Of a stretch of DNA of 64,000 nucleotides, positions 28,101 to 38,400 are shown in pieces (the first letter of the stretch is position 1; every line of letters begins with the position of its first letter). Source of the stretch: Daphnia pulex (lineage: Eukaryota; Arthropoda; Branchiopoda; Diplostraca; Daphniidae). Both the position numbers and the translations under genes were made by a program. A model generated the notes under the pieces. The model saw nothing but the letters and a program-made list of their open reading frames with translations, searched no databases and was not told the origin of the DNA. The stretch is from positions 5,022,001 through 5,086,000 of the forward strand of contig NC_060020.1 in the NCBI RefSeq assembly GCF_021134715.1. The letters run 5' to 3'.

Positions 28101-30347
28101 TCTGATTCCTCTGCGGCCCACGAACTCGGCAAGAAGGTATGCAGCGCGTTCGACCGTGTGTGTATATACACATCTATATGATACCTTAGCTGATGGGGCG
28201 GAATGGCGGAATGGTTGGAATGCGTCTTTGTATCAGCTAAAAACACACGAAAGGGGGAATGTACACACACAGTGTCAAAGGAGAGAGAAAGGAAAATATG
28301 ATGAGAATCTGTCAAACACAGACAGAGCGAATCTAAAGGGGAAAGGAAAAAAAGACGGAAATGATTGGCGTGAAAGTTGCGGATTCGCAGGAGACAATTC
28401 GAACGGCGCCAGGAAAGGAGATGGAAAAAACGAATCATCGATGCTATACGCATATCCTGCGCATATTCAAATAAGTTTCGACTTTCGAGAGTCTTTTGTA
28501 GTCTATAGTCGAAGAAGAATGACTTCTTTTGGCGCAGGCTCACACAAAAGTCCAGGCAGATGAAACGCTGGCCATATAGCGCTAGCCGGAGCGTGACTGA
28601 TCCATCGGCTCTCTTCGGGAGAAGAAGAAGAAGTAGAAGCCAATTTTCTTTTTTCAATGGACTGCGCATGAAGTTTAGGAGATGGATAGAGAAAAGAAGC
28701 TAGTGGCGGGGGATCCCGTTTATATTCAGCAGCTCGACGCAGAGTCTATAACCGATTCCTACATGTCCACACGCGCGCCAGTATCGGTTCCAGTCACGCA
28801 CCCGAATCGCCAGATATTGTGTGCGTTTCTTTTATTCTTTATTCTTTTCTTGGCTTTTTTTAAATTTTATTTCCCTGTTGGCATTTGAATATGTGTGTGT
28901 GTATGCCTTTTCCACTTTTGGTTTTTCGAAATATAACGATATTATTTTTTTGTTTTTTTTTGTTTGCTATAGCTACTTAGTCATTCACGCGGCGGAGTGA
29001 CTTTCGATTGGCTGAGCTTGCACATATGTAAAAATACGGTTGGAAATCCCCATGAAGTCTTTTTTTGATTTCTAATCTTTTATTTCATTTCGTTTGCCAT
29101 TTCCCCGCACCGTTTGGGTCGACCTTTTTTTCTCCCTCCTTCCTATCAGGAGGGCTAGGAGCTAGCTGGCTCTCTCATCGTTCAACTTTGTTGCCCTGTT
29201 CCTTGTCGTGCTGTTGAAAACCTGCCTCTACAAGTCTGAATGCTGGGCTTGTTGTTGTTCGTTTGGACGAGTGATTGATCCCAACACCGTACCATTCCGC
29301 ACTTACATGCCCGTCTACTTCATCTTTTCTAGCCCTCCAATGATATCGAAGAAGAACCTTTCGTAACAGCATTATCCATTATCCACTCTATTATTTTTTT
29401 TTTAACAAATTCTATTCCATCTTTTTCAAAATTTTTTTTTTTTTTTCTTCATGATAATGCGAATGGATTGCACCATCTATCGGGAAATCTTTGCAATCGA
29501 ATAAAAAACCGCAATCGTAAAAAAAGTAGCCACTGCGTAATTTCCCGGAAAATTTAAAATCTAGTATAAAACAAAAAATAATGTATCAAAAAATAATTTC
29601 AAAAAAAGAAAAAGAAAGTGAACTCGAGGGGCTAGAGATATTAAAGATGGCGCCTTTTTATTTTGACGTTGGTGTAGACTTGTAGTCAATAATAAACAAC
29701 TACTAGGCCTCTAGGGCAGGGAGGGGAGACAAGGAGCCAACGTCCAACAGGTGCCCGTGAGCGTAGCACACGGCATTCGTGCAACCGTTGGCTCCCGACG
29801 TATTCAAAAATTCAAAAAACTGAACCAATAAAGAAAGAAGTGAAAACCAGACTAGACTACCGCGGGAGTCAAATAACATTTTTTTTTTTTCTCTCTCTTC
29901 TCCTGGCCGTTTTCTTTTGTGACGGGCGGTTAAAATGCTTTTAAAAAAGCGAAAACTATGGCTAAAAGGAAAAGCGCGTTCCAGTTCTCCATTACAAGAT
30001 GAAGTTTCTAGACCAACCGACCGACAAAAATGCCATTTCATAACTTTGGCCAGTTTCGGACAAATGCCTTTCGTCAAAATGCGACTGGTAATTATTCGAT
30101 CGTACGTTTTGCGGTTCCAAATATTTCCATCAGTTCGGCGGCATCCACCCCAAACAAACACAAAGATTTCACAATCGAGTTCTCATTATTTATCCGAGTG
30201 GTAGTAGTAGCAGCAGTACGCATAAAACAATATCACGTTACAACAAAATGCAAGTGGCCGCAAAAGCTTTTTTGGAAATGCACAAATTGTTCAAAGAAAT
30301 CTTCCACTCACCTGATTATTATTCATGTTCACCATTTTCGTCAGCAT
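1124..30347 (-). CDS. Large disordered scaffold-like protein with C-terminal SAM domain (isoform from the 30347 ATG)
   Basis: Seen: exons, 5' to 3' on the minus strand, 30347-30312, 20724-20571, 9148-8892, 5530-5351, 5196-5074, 4746-4403, 4296-4152, 4013-2399, 2331-2132, 1624-1379 and 1294-1124. All have GT/AG borders and matching phases; the sum is 3471 nt, 1156 residues. Features in order: Pro-rich N-terminus with a PPPY (WW-ligand) motif; a Gln/His tract at about residues 275-297; a KTYHHIKDMFTTKF block near 473; a poly-Ala tract at 511-526; long Ser/Asn-rich disorder with PPLPPLSP; an acidic Ser/Asp run; and a SAM domain at about 1083-1145 (LLRIFLKKLGYEKY ... MGIPMGPRIRILQEA). Known: SAM domains mediate protein-protein interaction. 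Inference: a cytoplasmic signalling or cytoskeletal adaptor; I do not recognise the family. The exon chain up to 20724 is firm; the 12-codon first exon rests only on phase and donor match. Confidence 0.78.
1379..1624 (-). CDS. SAM-gene penultimate exon (linker plus first half of SAM)
   Basis: This exon encodes 82 residues from EMETIRSEIAQL to LKKLGYE. Its acceptor (TTATTAG) and donor (GAG|GTAATG) are clear. The 3' part (FFGDEPPLLRIFLKKLGYE) is helix 1 of the SAM fold and continues without a break into KYAPLFDQEK in exon 1294-1124. The domain is therefore split by an intron at a phase-0 junction. Entry duplicates part of the gene above because it carries the only recognisable fold. Confidence 0.88.
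2399..4013 (-). CDS. SAM-gene giant central exon (disordered region)
   Basis: This 1615-nt exon is by far the largest in the gene. It begins with GCC-ATG-GAA after a TTAG acceptor and ends in phase 1 before GTAAGT. It encodes low-complexity Ser/Asn/Gln/Pro-rich sequence with a poly-Ala tract, basic motifs (RKKLSGKTYHHIKDMF, HHAKRRGEDNKGS) and Pro-rich PPLPPLSPDVSPKPTPK, a typical SH3-ligand type. The ATG three bases inside the exon sits at an intron border and could act as an alternative start if transcription began in the preceding intron; nothing in the sequence shows that it does. High GC and Ala/Ser codon use create long antisense reading frames that are not genes. Confidence 0.85.
4403..4746 (-). 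CDS. SAM-gene exon with Gln/His repeat tract
   Basis: The exon starts PMHIHYTGWRQENNY after a TATACAG acceptor and ends in phase 2 (AAC AG|GTATGCC), completed by the C at 4296. The segment at about 4606-4680 encodes interrupted Gln runs separated by His (QQQQHQHQQQQQ type) from CAG/CAA/CAC codons. Such tracts are prone to length variation between individuals. Confidence 0.85.
5074..5530 (-). CDS. Two SAM-gene exons (5530-5351 and 5196-5074)
   Basis: Exon 5530-5351 encodes 60 residues (IERQLIVTTGDKIAEVGR ... WNEERRT) and exon 5196-5074 encodes 41 (VTQGRHGEVIAGAPHHAG ... HRPASYM). Both are in phase 0 with good acceptors (CCTTGTAG, TGTACAG) and donors (GTCAGT, GTACGT). The first resembles a mixed-charge helical stretch; the second is His/Gly-rich. 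No domain is recognised. Confidence 0.8.
6806..6819. repeat. (AC)n microsatellite
   Basis: Perfect AC dinucleotide run inside the SAM-gene intron, flanked by ordinary AT-rich sequence. Confidence 0.9.
8276..8289. repeat. (CA)n microsatellite
   Basis: CA dinucleotide run followed by CGCACGCACG, inside the SAM-gene intron. A nine-G run lies 50-60 bases upstream. Confidence 0.88.
8478..8498. repeat. (AT)n microsatellite
   Basis: Perfect AT run of 21 bases followed by a second AT-rich segment (CGTATATATTATATAAG). The segment is self-complementary and may extrude a hairpin. Confidence 0.9.
8892..9148 (-). CDS. SAM-gene exon with PPPY motif
   Basis: The exon opens with AA in phase 1 (completing a Glu codon, EADSQSGPYKAV), runs through PAPKPLANPPPYRQPPPPAN, an Ala-rich stretch and HSSKFP, and ends at CCG|GTACGT in phase 0. 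PPPY is the classic WW-domain ligand. Its phase-1 start is the shared acceptor onto which three different candidate upstream exons could splice (20571-20724, 34650-34861, 35082-35121). Confidence 0.85.
17043..17060. repeat. (GAC)6 trinucleotide repeat
   Basis: Six perfect GAC units in intronic sequence; not in a supported reading frame. Confidence 0.9.
19621..19632. repeat. C12 homopolymer
   Basis: Twelve consecutive C within the long SAM-gene intron. The length may be uncertain in the assembly. Confidence 0.85.
20571..20724 (-). CDS. SAM-gene 5' coding exon (alternative N-terminal segment)
   Basis: A 154-nt exon with acceptor GGTTCCAG and donor CCTG|GTAAGC. It is open in the frame LVSQQRENNNASTAAASSVH ... 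RPPPSTAP and ends in phase 1, so its final G joins the AA of exon 9148 to make Glu. Composition (Gln/Asn/Ala/Pro/Ser) matches the rest of the protein. Because 154 is not a multiple of three, this exon cannot be a simple cassette between the 34650-34861 exon and exon 9148. It needs a phase-0 upstream exon, which 30312-30347 supplies. Confidence 0.72.
20725..30311 (-). other. 9.6-kb intron of SAM gene
   Basis: Non-coding as far as I can see. It contains a G11 run at 21367-21377, a CA-rich stretch at 22888-22930, GAA runs near 24785-24815 and 28621-28633, and many T/A homopolymers. The open frames at 28022-28669 (minus) and 22785-23210 (plus) are low-complexity and unsupported by splice sites. 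Confidence 0.55.
22888..22930. repeat. Imperfect (CA)n microsatellite
   Basis: Three CA-rich blocks separated by CTCTCC and CC. A purine-rich segment (AGAAGAGGGGGGAGGGAGGGG) follows shortly after. Confidence 0.88.
30312..30347 (-). CDS. Candidate first coding exon of SAM gene (12 codons)
   Basis: ATG at 30347 opens MLTKMVNMNNNQ and stops exactly at a strong donor CAG|GTGAGT, leaving phase 0. This matches the phase-0 start of exon 20724-20571. The Asn/Gln run continues the composition of that exon (LVSQQRENNN). A CTGACAG immediately 5' of the ATG could itself be an acceptor, so the 5' border is open. No TATA box was seen nearby. Confidence 0.5.
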
Positions 30348-33300
30348 CCTGTCAGATTACACACACACTATCCGTCTCGCGGTTTGTTTTTTTCCCTTTC
30401 CACTGTTGTTGTTATACAACCGACTGGCTTGCTGACGAGGTCGGTAAAAAAAAAAGTTGTGACACGATAAGACCACACGTACACGAGATATAAGAACTGG
30501 AAATAAATGAATCAACCGGTGGCTTTGTTCCAAAAATATACGCAACGACGACGATAAATCCAACAGAGAGTTCACTGCTTTTCAACCAAAACGTCGATGG
30601 CGAAATCGAAACGAATAAAACCTAATGTCCACTTCACGAACTGTTATTTTCTTGCCGTGCGGTTGGCTGATCTGTCCACGATCGGCAGTAAATAGAATCC
30701 AAAATCGTTCGATCCGGTTTTCTTGATTGAATCTCTCTTAAAAGTCACTAGCACTCGTACGTTTGCCGCAATAGATTCGTGATGAAAGCTCACTGCGTGC
30801 GTTAGTAAACACCAAACATCGATAGGCACTTTTCAAAAGAGAGAGAGAGAAAATGGGCCTCACATTCAGGGACGACCTCCCGCCAGGCAATGGGGCAAGT
30901 TTGGCTCCGATCGCAAGAGTCGAAGAGAAATGAAGAACAAACCCAAGAGGATATAGATGGATAGGCTGATAGGAACGACAGTAAAAAGAAACAAAAATTT
31001 AGAAAAAAAAGAAGAGGGGAAAAAAAAGGCGAAACAGATACTTGATGGCCCTATCGAATATAGGCGAAGCCTTTGAAGTGTGCGTCTCTTGAACAGTTGC
31101 GATAGCCAACAACTGGCCTATAGTGTATGAGTGCGTGTGTATGACGGGCGCGCTCTCCATACGCTAAAACCCCGCCCGCTACGAAAAAGAAAAAAATAAA
31201 ATACCCGCGCACCTTGCGCGCAACTTCATCCGACTGGAACTGTTTGAATGAACATGGCCCAAGGCATTCAGGGTCCCAAAAGGAAGGGGAAAGGGAGGTG
31301 GGGGTACTGTACTATAGTCGCAGGATAAAAAAGCCACACAATCTAGCAAAGAACAACAGCAGTCGGGGAGAGAAATAAAATAAAAAATAAGAAAAATTGT
31401 AATAAAAGGAACCCAAAAGCGCTAAAGCCATATACACAGTGTATATCGCCTTTCTTACCATCACCCCCAGAATACTATGGGCTATATAGCAGTGTTTTAT
31501 GTTTCGCTTTTAAGTGGTGCACTTTTCATTTGAGTGCGCACCATTTTTGTGTTGTTTTTTCATTCCCTCAATTTCTTCTTTAAAAAACAAAATCTTCGAG
31601 TTCTCCGATAGCAACGGAACCCCCCGTCAAGTTTGACGATCAGCTGACAACCGCAAGTCGCTTCTGACCGGTATTCAATCAGCAGGCTATGTCGAATCCA
31701 ATCATGTGATATCGACATGAAAATCTGAAGTTCGCTGCACGTTTACACAGCTCCAAAACGAACGGAACGAACGAGTTGGTGGCTAATCAGGAAACCCGGT
31801 CAGCATCCCAAATTCCAAAGTTGGTAAAGTGGTCAGATTATAAGGAAAAATGTCACGAGCCAAAAACGACGACAGGAAACTCAAATCTAGACAAGGGCAA
31901 TTTCCAGTCAATCCTTTAGCTAAACTATGACTGGCTCAAAAAATGAAAGACACGAAACCGTTTTTTGACGGATCTCATTAGCTCCGACTAGCCAAAATCG
32001 GGGTCAAGTCGGACGGAATTGGTTATTTTTTTTTTCGGTCGCGTCTGGATCCAACATGGGGGTCTTGCACTTAAACTTTGGGCTACTACTTCCACCGTTA
32101 AAAGAGGAAGACACTCAAATGCCAAGGATCCAAGTCATAAGGGGAGAATAACCAAAGAAAAAAGGAAAAAAGAGAATGGTGAGAAACGGCAGCGCCCGCC
32201 GCCTTCACACTCTAATTGTGAGAACTGGAAGTGGACAGTCCATTATGTTATGCTGTGTATCCTACCCCCACCAACATACTCTACTACCCCAACGCAGCAC
32301 GGCCCTTCTCGGTCCAGCAGCAGCAACGGCGGTATTATTATTAGCAGGGCGGCCATAGCGGATGCTTGCCACACAGACAGCAGCAGCAGGGAGGAAACCC
32401 AGCAACCGAAAAAGAAACAAAAAGGACGTCAAATATAAATTTCCTTGAATCCGCCCGGAGCTTTTTCCCATGTTAAGGCTTTTTATTTGGTTAGAAAAGG
32501 GGGGTATAGACTGGCTGGCCCAGGTTTATTTTATTTTTTCGGATGTCGACATTGAACGTCGAACGCCATATCCGAGCGTGGAAAAACAAAACAAAAGAAA
32601 GAATAAAACAACGAGAGAGAATCTAATATAATCAACTGAACCGCACCAGTAGATCGGGTCAAGGAAAAATCTTTACACGGAGAATGCGTTCCCGATCATT
32701 TAATTGGAGCCAGGAGAACGAATTAAAAAACAACGACAACAACATATAGACACCAAAACAGATATGGAATAATTGTTGGACTCGTTTCCATCGAATATCC
32801 GTTAATTTCATTAATTTCCGCATGCCATTAAGTCGCGTCGTGGTTTACTGGTATAAACGGAAAGGCCAAAAGAGTCAAACAGCGTTTTTCAACAATGTAA
32901 ACTTTACAAGTCGTTTGAATGTTGTTTTTATTTTTCTGGTAACGTCATTTAGAATTTTTATTTGCGACTTGTTAACGTGGTGACCTGGGTAGAAACGACA
33001 AAACGAAAATTCTATTGAATTTTACGTCCCCTTCATATCCGGTGTCGGCTGAGAAAGGGGTTGGGGAGGAAAAAAAGGCCAGCAAAGAAGAATAACAAAC
33101 AACTGTAACAAGAATAGGCTACTAGTTGGAAAAGAATAAGTTGATGACTTGACGTATATCGTGTACAAGATCGAGAGAAAAGAATGATGGGGACCTCTAG
33201 GAAAAATGGATGGGGGGTTTGCACCGGACCAAATGTGCTGGGACCTGCCGGTCACACGCTACTACCTCCCCCCCTTTTTGTCCGACATTTGATGTGCTGC

Positions 33301-34607
33301 ACTTATTACCTTTTCTTTTTTTTTCCTAGGAATTAAAATAAACAAATCATAGGAAAATTTTAAGAACGAAAAAAATGTCTTCCACCCCTCTGTGTTTACG
33401 TCTCTGTTCCCCCCTCTCATCTCGCCATTTTTCTCCGTCAAGCTCCACTCGTTTCCGGCTTTCCCTTTTTCTCTCTCCATCTCCCCGTTTTTCTTGATTC
33501 TTTTGTCTCTTATTTCTCTGTCACTTGCCTTTTGTTGGATTTAGTTTTCTGGAAGAGACTAACTACAAGGACAGGCAAGACTGACAGTCAGAATGACAGA
33601 ATGAAGAAGTTGGGTAGCGGAGAGAATAGACACCTGGCGCATTCCTCATTTGGACACAAACAAACGATCGAGATAAAACTACTACTACTACTGTAATAGC
33701 GCGGGGATGTCTATATAGTCGAGGGTTATATAACGCGCGGTGTAGTATTTCAACTTTGGTCACCTCTCCTCAAATATTTCTATTTCCTACGCCTTTTTTT
33801 TATTTTAGATTTTTTCTTCCCTACCGTCTGCCTCATCGTCCCTGTCTTTTGACTCTTGTCTTGACGTAGAAACGTGACGCAAACTGAGGTTTCAGATTAT
33901 TGTCGGCAAGTTTTCGAAGCCATTGGACCTGAACTCGGATGTCTGGAACTTGTTCACGGCTCTATTTTATTTTATTTAGTCTTTCTCAAAAGGTAGAGAT
34001 TCTGTACCTGTTGTCACAGAGAAAATATATAAAAAAAGAACCCAAACAAAACGAAAACATAAAAGATACTGTGGGCCGGGGGAATGTAGGATAGGGCAGC
34101 AGAGAGGAAGGGGGCAGAAAAAGGGAAATAAAGAAATTACACGAAAATGGTATTCCGAGTCGAAAATAATAATAAAACAAAATAAAACGTAGGCTAGCGT
34201 AACTGAAAATTCAAGGTTGTGCGTCTATATACTTCAACCATCACTGGCTTCTTAATTTTCAGAGCAAAATTAAGCAACCATGCAGAAAATAGCCTAAATG
34301 CACTGCAACTTGGGCTTTAAAAAAAAAACAGGAAAGAGCCGGTATGGAGGCAAGACCCTCTTGGTGGAAAAAAATTGTTCAAGTTGCAATTTGCTTCAAG
34401 TGTGTCAATCAAATATTTCTGAATATGATTGTTTACCCACATAAAAAATTGTGAGGTACAAAAACACGCCTGATCTGCAGTTGTTCTACACGTGAGCTAT
34501 TTAATGAACGAACCCTGACTGAGAAAAACAAAACAGCAAGAGAAAACAGTTTCAGCCCATAGGAATAATCGTACTCCGTACTCAGCAACGATTTACAATA
34601 AACGCCA
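30348..34607. other. Upstream/intronic stretch without supported genes
   Basis: Depending on which first exon is used, this is either 5' flank or intron of the SAM gene. It holds CT- and GA-rich tracts and an ACTACTACTACTAC run near 33679-33692. No coding exon with consistent splice phase was identified. Confidence 0.5.
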
Positions 34608-34649
34608 CTCAATAGTCAGACAGGAAAGATAGAAATGATTTTGTCCTAC

Positions 34650-35426
34650 CTTTAAGCCTGGGAAATACAGCCAGACATCCATAAGTGCTCCAGCCGTAGC
34701 CGGAAGAATAGTTGGATCCACCAGGAGGGATGGGTAAAAGGGAGTCCTCGTGAATACACCCACACTCGCATGGGCGTACACGAGGACTTTTAAAGGAAGG
34801 GGAATTGAAGAGATCCTTAACTCGGTCGACACTGGAAGTTTCTCCAATTAAACAGGATGCCCTAAATAAAAAAATTTCAACAATGAGTTACGAAAAAAAT
34901 TTTGAGGAACAATCAATAACAAACAAAGAAAAGTTGAAACTGAGACAGTGGGTAAACCAAGGGTATACCCTAATTGTTAATAAACAGGAGAATTGAAGGT
35001 CCCCATGTACATTTATGCTATAACTAACATGGCAGGTCTAGGTCACATGCAGGTTAATAAAAGTAACGAAAATTATTTTACCTAAGCGATGATGGTGTGA
35101 TTGTTGTTGATGACAGGTCATCAGTCAAATCATATGACTGGAGGTCCAGCACTTAAGCAAAACTTTGCTGATACGATGGCTGGCTCAGGCCTCAAATCTG
35201 CACAGAGGAAAAGGTTATACATGTAGTGAAAATAAACTGCCATGCACTGACAAGGGGATAAATAATGCTAGTCAACAAGTAACAATTCACAAACTTTGAA
35301 CTAGTTTAACTCTTCTAGTTAAGCTACCATAGTCATCCCATTTTTAATCTGAGTATTGTATTACCTGACAAACAGCATGGGGTGGAGAGCATGGAAATCT
35401 GCGACACCAAAGTTCAAAGTTGGCAT
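34650..35426 (-). CDS. Candidate two-exon alternative N-terminus of SAM gene (or small separate gene)
   Basis: Exon 35426-35365 begins ATG (MPTLNFGVADFHALHPMLFV) and ends in phase 2 at AG|GTAATA. Exon 34861-34650, with a T-rich acceptor, is open for 70 codons in the matching phase (ASCLIGETSSVDRVKDLFN ... LAVFPRLK) and ends in phase 1 at G|GTAGGA, the phase that fits exon 9148. Joined to it, the product would be 1184 residues. Alternatively the frame reads past the donor for 15 more residues to a TGA near 34608, giving a short two-exon protein of about 105 residues. Six Cys, two of them in a CECGC cluster, are unlike the rest of the SAM protein. No domain is recognised. Evidence is reading frame and splice phase only. 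Confidence 0.4.
35082..35197 (-). other. Candidate alternative (poison or leader) exon
   Basis: Bounded by acceptor CCTCTGTGCAG and donor CTTAG|GTAAAA, 116 nt. Spliced between 35365 and 34861 it would introduce a stop within four codons (AGA TTT GAG GCC TGA). Alternatively an internal ATG at 35121 (MTCHQQQSHHHRL) reaches the donor in phase 1, which also fits exon 9148. So it could be a leader exon of a third isoform. Confidence 0.3.
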
Positions 35427-38400
35427 GACGATGACCACATTTTCTAATTTATTTTCGTACATCCACGTGTGATCAATCAATCAAAATCATATCAAAAGTG
35501 ATTGTTACGTCTTTCTTTGAAATCTTAGTCTCCTTTTCCATGGACAACGAAAGTTCGACACTAATATCACAGCAGACGACACTAATATTCTAATTAGCAA
35601 TGCTTTAAAACTTTAAGATATCGATTCGAATTTATTCAAAATCGAAGCTGAGGGAATAATCAAAGCCCTTCAATTATTAGGAAATATTTTTACACTGTAA
35701 ATTGGGGTTTAGTCTAGTATAAAAGTTATGTCAGTATACAAATCCTCGTTAACATTGCTTTTGCTTTTCACAAAAAATGTAATAAACAAGGACATTTTTT
35801 GATTCCGTTGCGATTAATCGGAGTGGATTTGATGAAAAATTCTTTTGAGTCGTTGTGCGACGATGAGGAAAAAATGTTGATTTGCTTTTTCATGTGTTTG
35901 TCGGTCGACAGAAAGACATTCCGACAGTTCATAAAAAAAAATGTTTTTCCTTCTCTTAATGCTGTATCTATATACACCTCTGTGCCGATTATATAGCTGT
36001 ACAGCAATTGTATATGAGAGAGCAGTAGAAGGTCACAGCCGTTGATCCCCAGTAGGTATTTTTTTACTACGTGGAAGGATACTTTAATTGAATCTTCAAT
36101 TGCTCTTCCCTTTTAAATTTATATTTCCCTTCTAGAATTATTACTGTGTATAACTCGTTTGAGTGGTTTTCTAAAGTTGGTTTTCCAAAGAAGCGATCAA
36201 ACACTCGAACCTATTTGTCTATTTTTGTGTTTGCTGCGTGGAGGGAAAAAAGAAAGTTCGCTCGTCATGCCAACGCGATAAGTACCTTGAGATCGCTCCA
36301 ATGACTCGTCCCAAGTAGTATAGTACCGAACTCGGATGCAAATAAAATAAGAGCGAAAAATAAAAGTCCTAACAAGGGATGCCATATTTGTCGGAGCGGA
36401 ACGTTTTTGTTTGCCAGCAGTTTCTGTCTTTCATTGTTTTGTTTTCAGACATTAAAACAAATAAAATACAGCTAAAGGTTGGATTTCAGCGAATGAAACA
36501 AACAGTTCACAACTTCATTGCTCACTGGCTTTCTCTTGAAACAACCCAACATCTGATAACATCTCTTATTCCAATTCGGAAATAGTAGTTAACGACTTTA
36601 TACATACTTTCATCTGTGGTACCGTTTTTATTCGATGCGCACCAAAGTAATAAGCGTCAGCAGAAATTATTGGACTGCCATGACGGGCTCACTTTTTTTT
36701 GTTCTGGTATATACGTGTTTTTGGTGGCGTCACGCTGTTTTCTATTCCATCCGAAACCGTCGACTTATAGTATTAGCTCGCCAAATTCTATTTTCATGAT
36801 CGATGTCTTGTCTCGGATCATTTGAACCAACAGTCTGCGCCGCCCTTATTTTTCCCCGTTCCGTTTCGTATGAGGAGACAGAAGAAAACGTTCACGAGCG
36901 ATGATGACTTGACCGGAGAGAACGGAAAGTAGCCTCATCATCATCGTCAAATAAGAAAGAAAAACTAGGTGAGCTTTCACCCGTGCAAGTTCTCTACGAC
37001 CGTTGAGAGCGGCTTTCGCGTTGCGATTCTATTCAATCTATAAGATGGACGTGCATGAGCGCTATCCACTTCACGGATTAACGCTGTCTAAACAAGATAA
37101 CTGAATCAGAAGAAAGGAAACGTCCGTGAAATTCAACACGGCTCGCAATCTACACTTGATTGAATTCTCGTCATGTCTGAGCAACATTATTCGTGACCAA
37201 AAGCGTAGTCGCGGGTATTTCGGCTGAGGAATGCTCAAAGTCCTGTCCTTCTACTCACTCTTTTCGTGGTGACGGAATAACCAGGGGTCGGTTACCTTGT
37301 CTTTGGTTTTTTCTTTTGGTTTTGTCACGATAATTTCAGTCTCATTTTCTATACCAGAGGGTGTCGTGTCGGACACAACCGGACGTCAACCAAACTTCAA
37401 CCAGTAATTTCTTGTTGTTTAATTTTCTTTTCTTTCCCTTAGTCCAGTGGTTTTAGCCTTTAGGTGATTGAACGCCGACACAATACGAAGATTCCGCAGC
37501 CATCTACCGAGAGAGTCCGTTAGTCTAGCCTGGATGGAATCTCGAATAACGCTTGCTGGCAGTTATAGCGAAGACTGAGCAGTAGGTTAACCTGAGATAT
37601 ACAGGGCTATATACTTTGGGCTAAACAGAACTACTCACTTCCCCGGCCGCTTGGCTTGTGATTTACCTATACACCTATTTTACCAGGCACTTAAATCTTC
37701 TGGAAAAATAAACACGAAATAGCCCCCGTGCCACGGGGAAAAAAAAATAAAGGCTTCCTCCTAAATCTGGACATGGGTCGTAAAAAGAAACTGAGAAGAA
37801 ATATGTGTTCGTTTAAGTCATATAGGCCTGATACAAGCATCAGGCCATATAATATGAAAAGTTTCCCTTTAATGGTTTTATTTCTCATCTTGACTTTCGA
37901 CCTGGCCCAGCTAAGTTGGACCGTATGGATAGTACCGCTATAGCTAGACGGACACAACAAACAAGTCGAAAAGCTTTGAAAAAGGAGACTGCCCCCTTTC
38001 AATTGATTAGATCTTTCTGTTCGCCATCTCCACACTGACCAAGACCGGGTGGGCCCACTCTTTGCGATACGGCCAGTTTAGTATATGCTATCTCCTTTTT
38101 TTTTTCTTTTTGTCTGTGTATAGTTAATAGCTTTCAGACGGAGACTGGATACCTCTGCATATCCAAATAGACAACAAACGACCGCATCGAGCGTTTCTTT
38201 CTTTTCAGTTTCAATTTTCATCAGTCATCCCATTCAGAACGACGAGCCGAAAATTGAAAAGGCGCATTTCGATATCTACTATTATTATTCTTTTTCTTTT
38301 TTTTTCACAACGGGCTTTAACTGAATTATAATACAGGCTATAGGTCGAGGCGACCATCTTGCTATAAACTACTATTCCTTACGATGGTACTAATAACATG

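Noticed and set aside
28022..28669. 215-codon open frame on the minus strand
   Set aside because: Rich in Leu/Phe/Ser from T-rich sequence, no domain, no phase-matched splice partners; lies inside the SAM-gene intron.
29703..30161. 152-codon minus-strand open frame with several Cys near its end
   Set aside because: The first two thirds are low-complexity basic and Phe-rich sequence over homopolymers. No acceptor leads into the Cys segment in a supported phase.
6000..34000. Search for transposons or retroelements in the long introns
   Set aside because: No reverse-transcriptase, transposase or integrase motifs, no clear terminal inverted repeats and no target-site duplications were recognised by eye.
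34593..34847. Alternative frame in the 34.6-kb exon that also looks protein-like
   Set aside because: It is closed by a TAA just inside the exon start and has no early ATG, whereas the other frame is open across the whole exon and matches the upstream phase.
35799..35996. 65-codon plus-strand frame with an acidic segment
   Set aside because: Isolated, no signal peptide, no splice context and an equally long antisense frame; likely chance.
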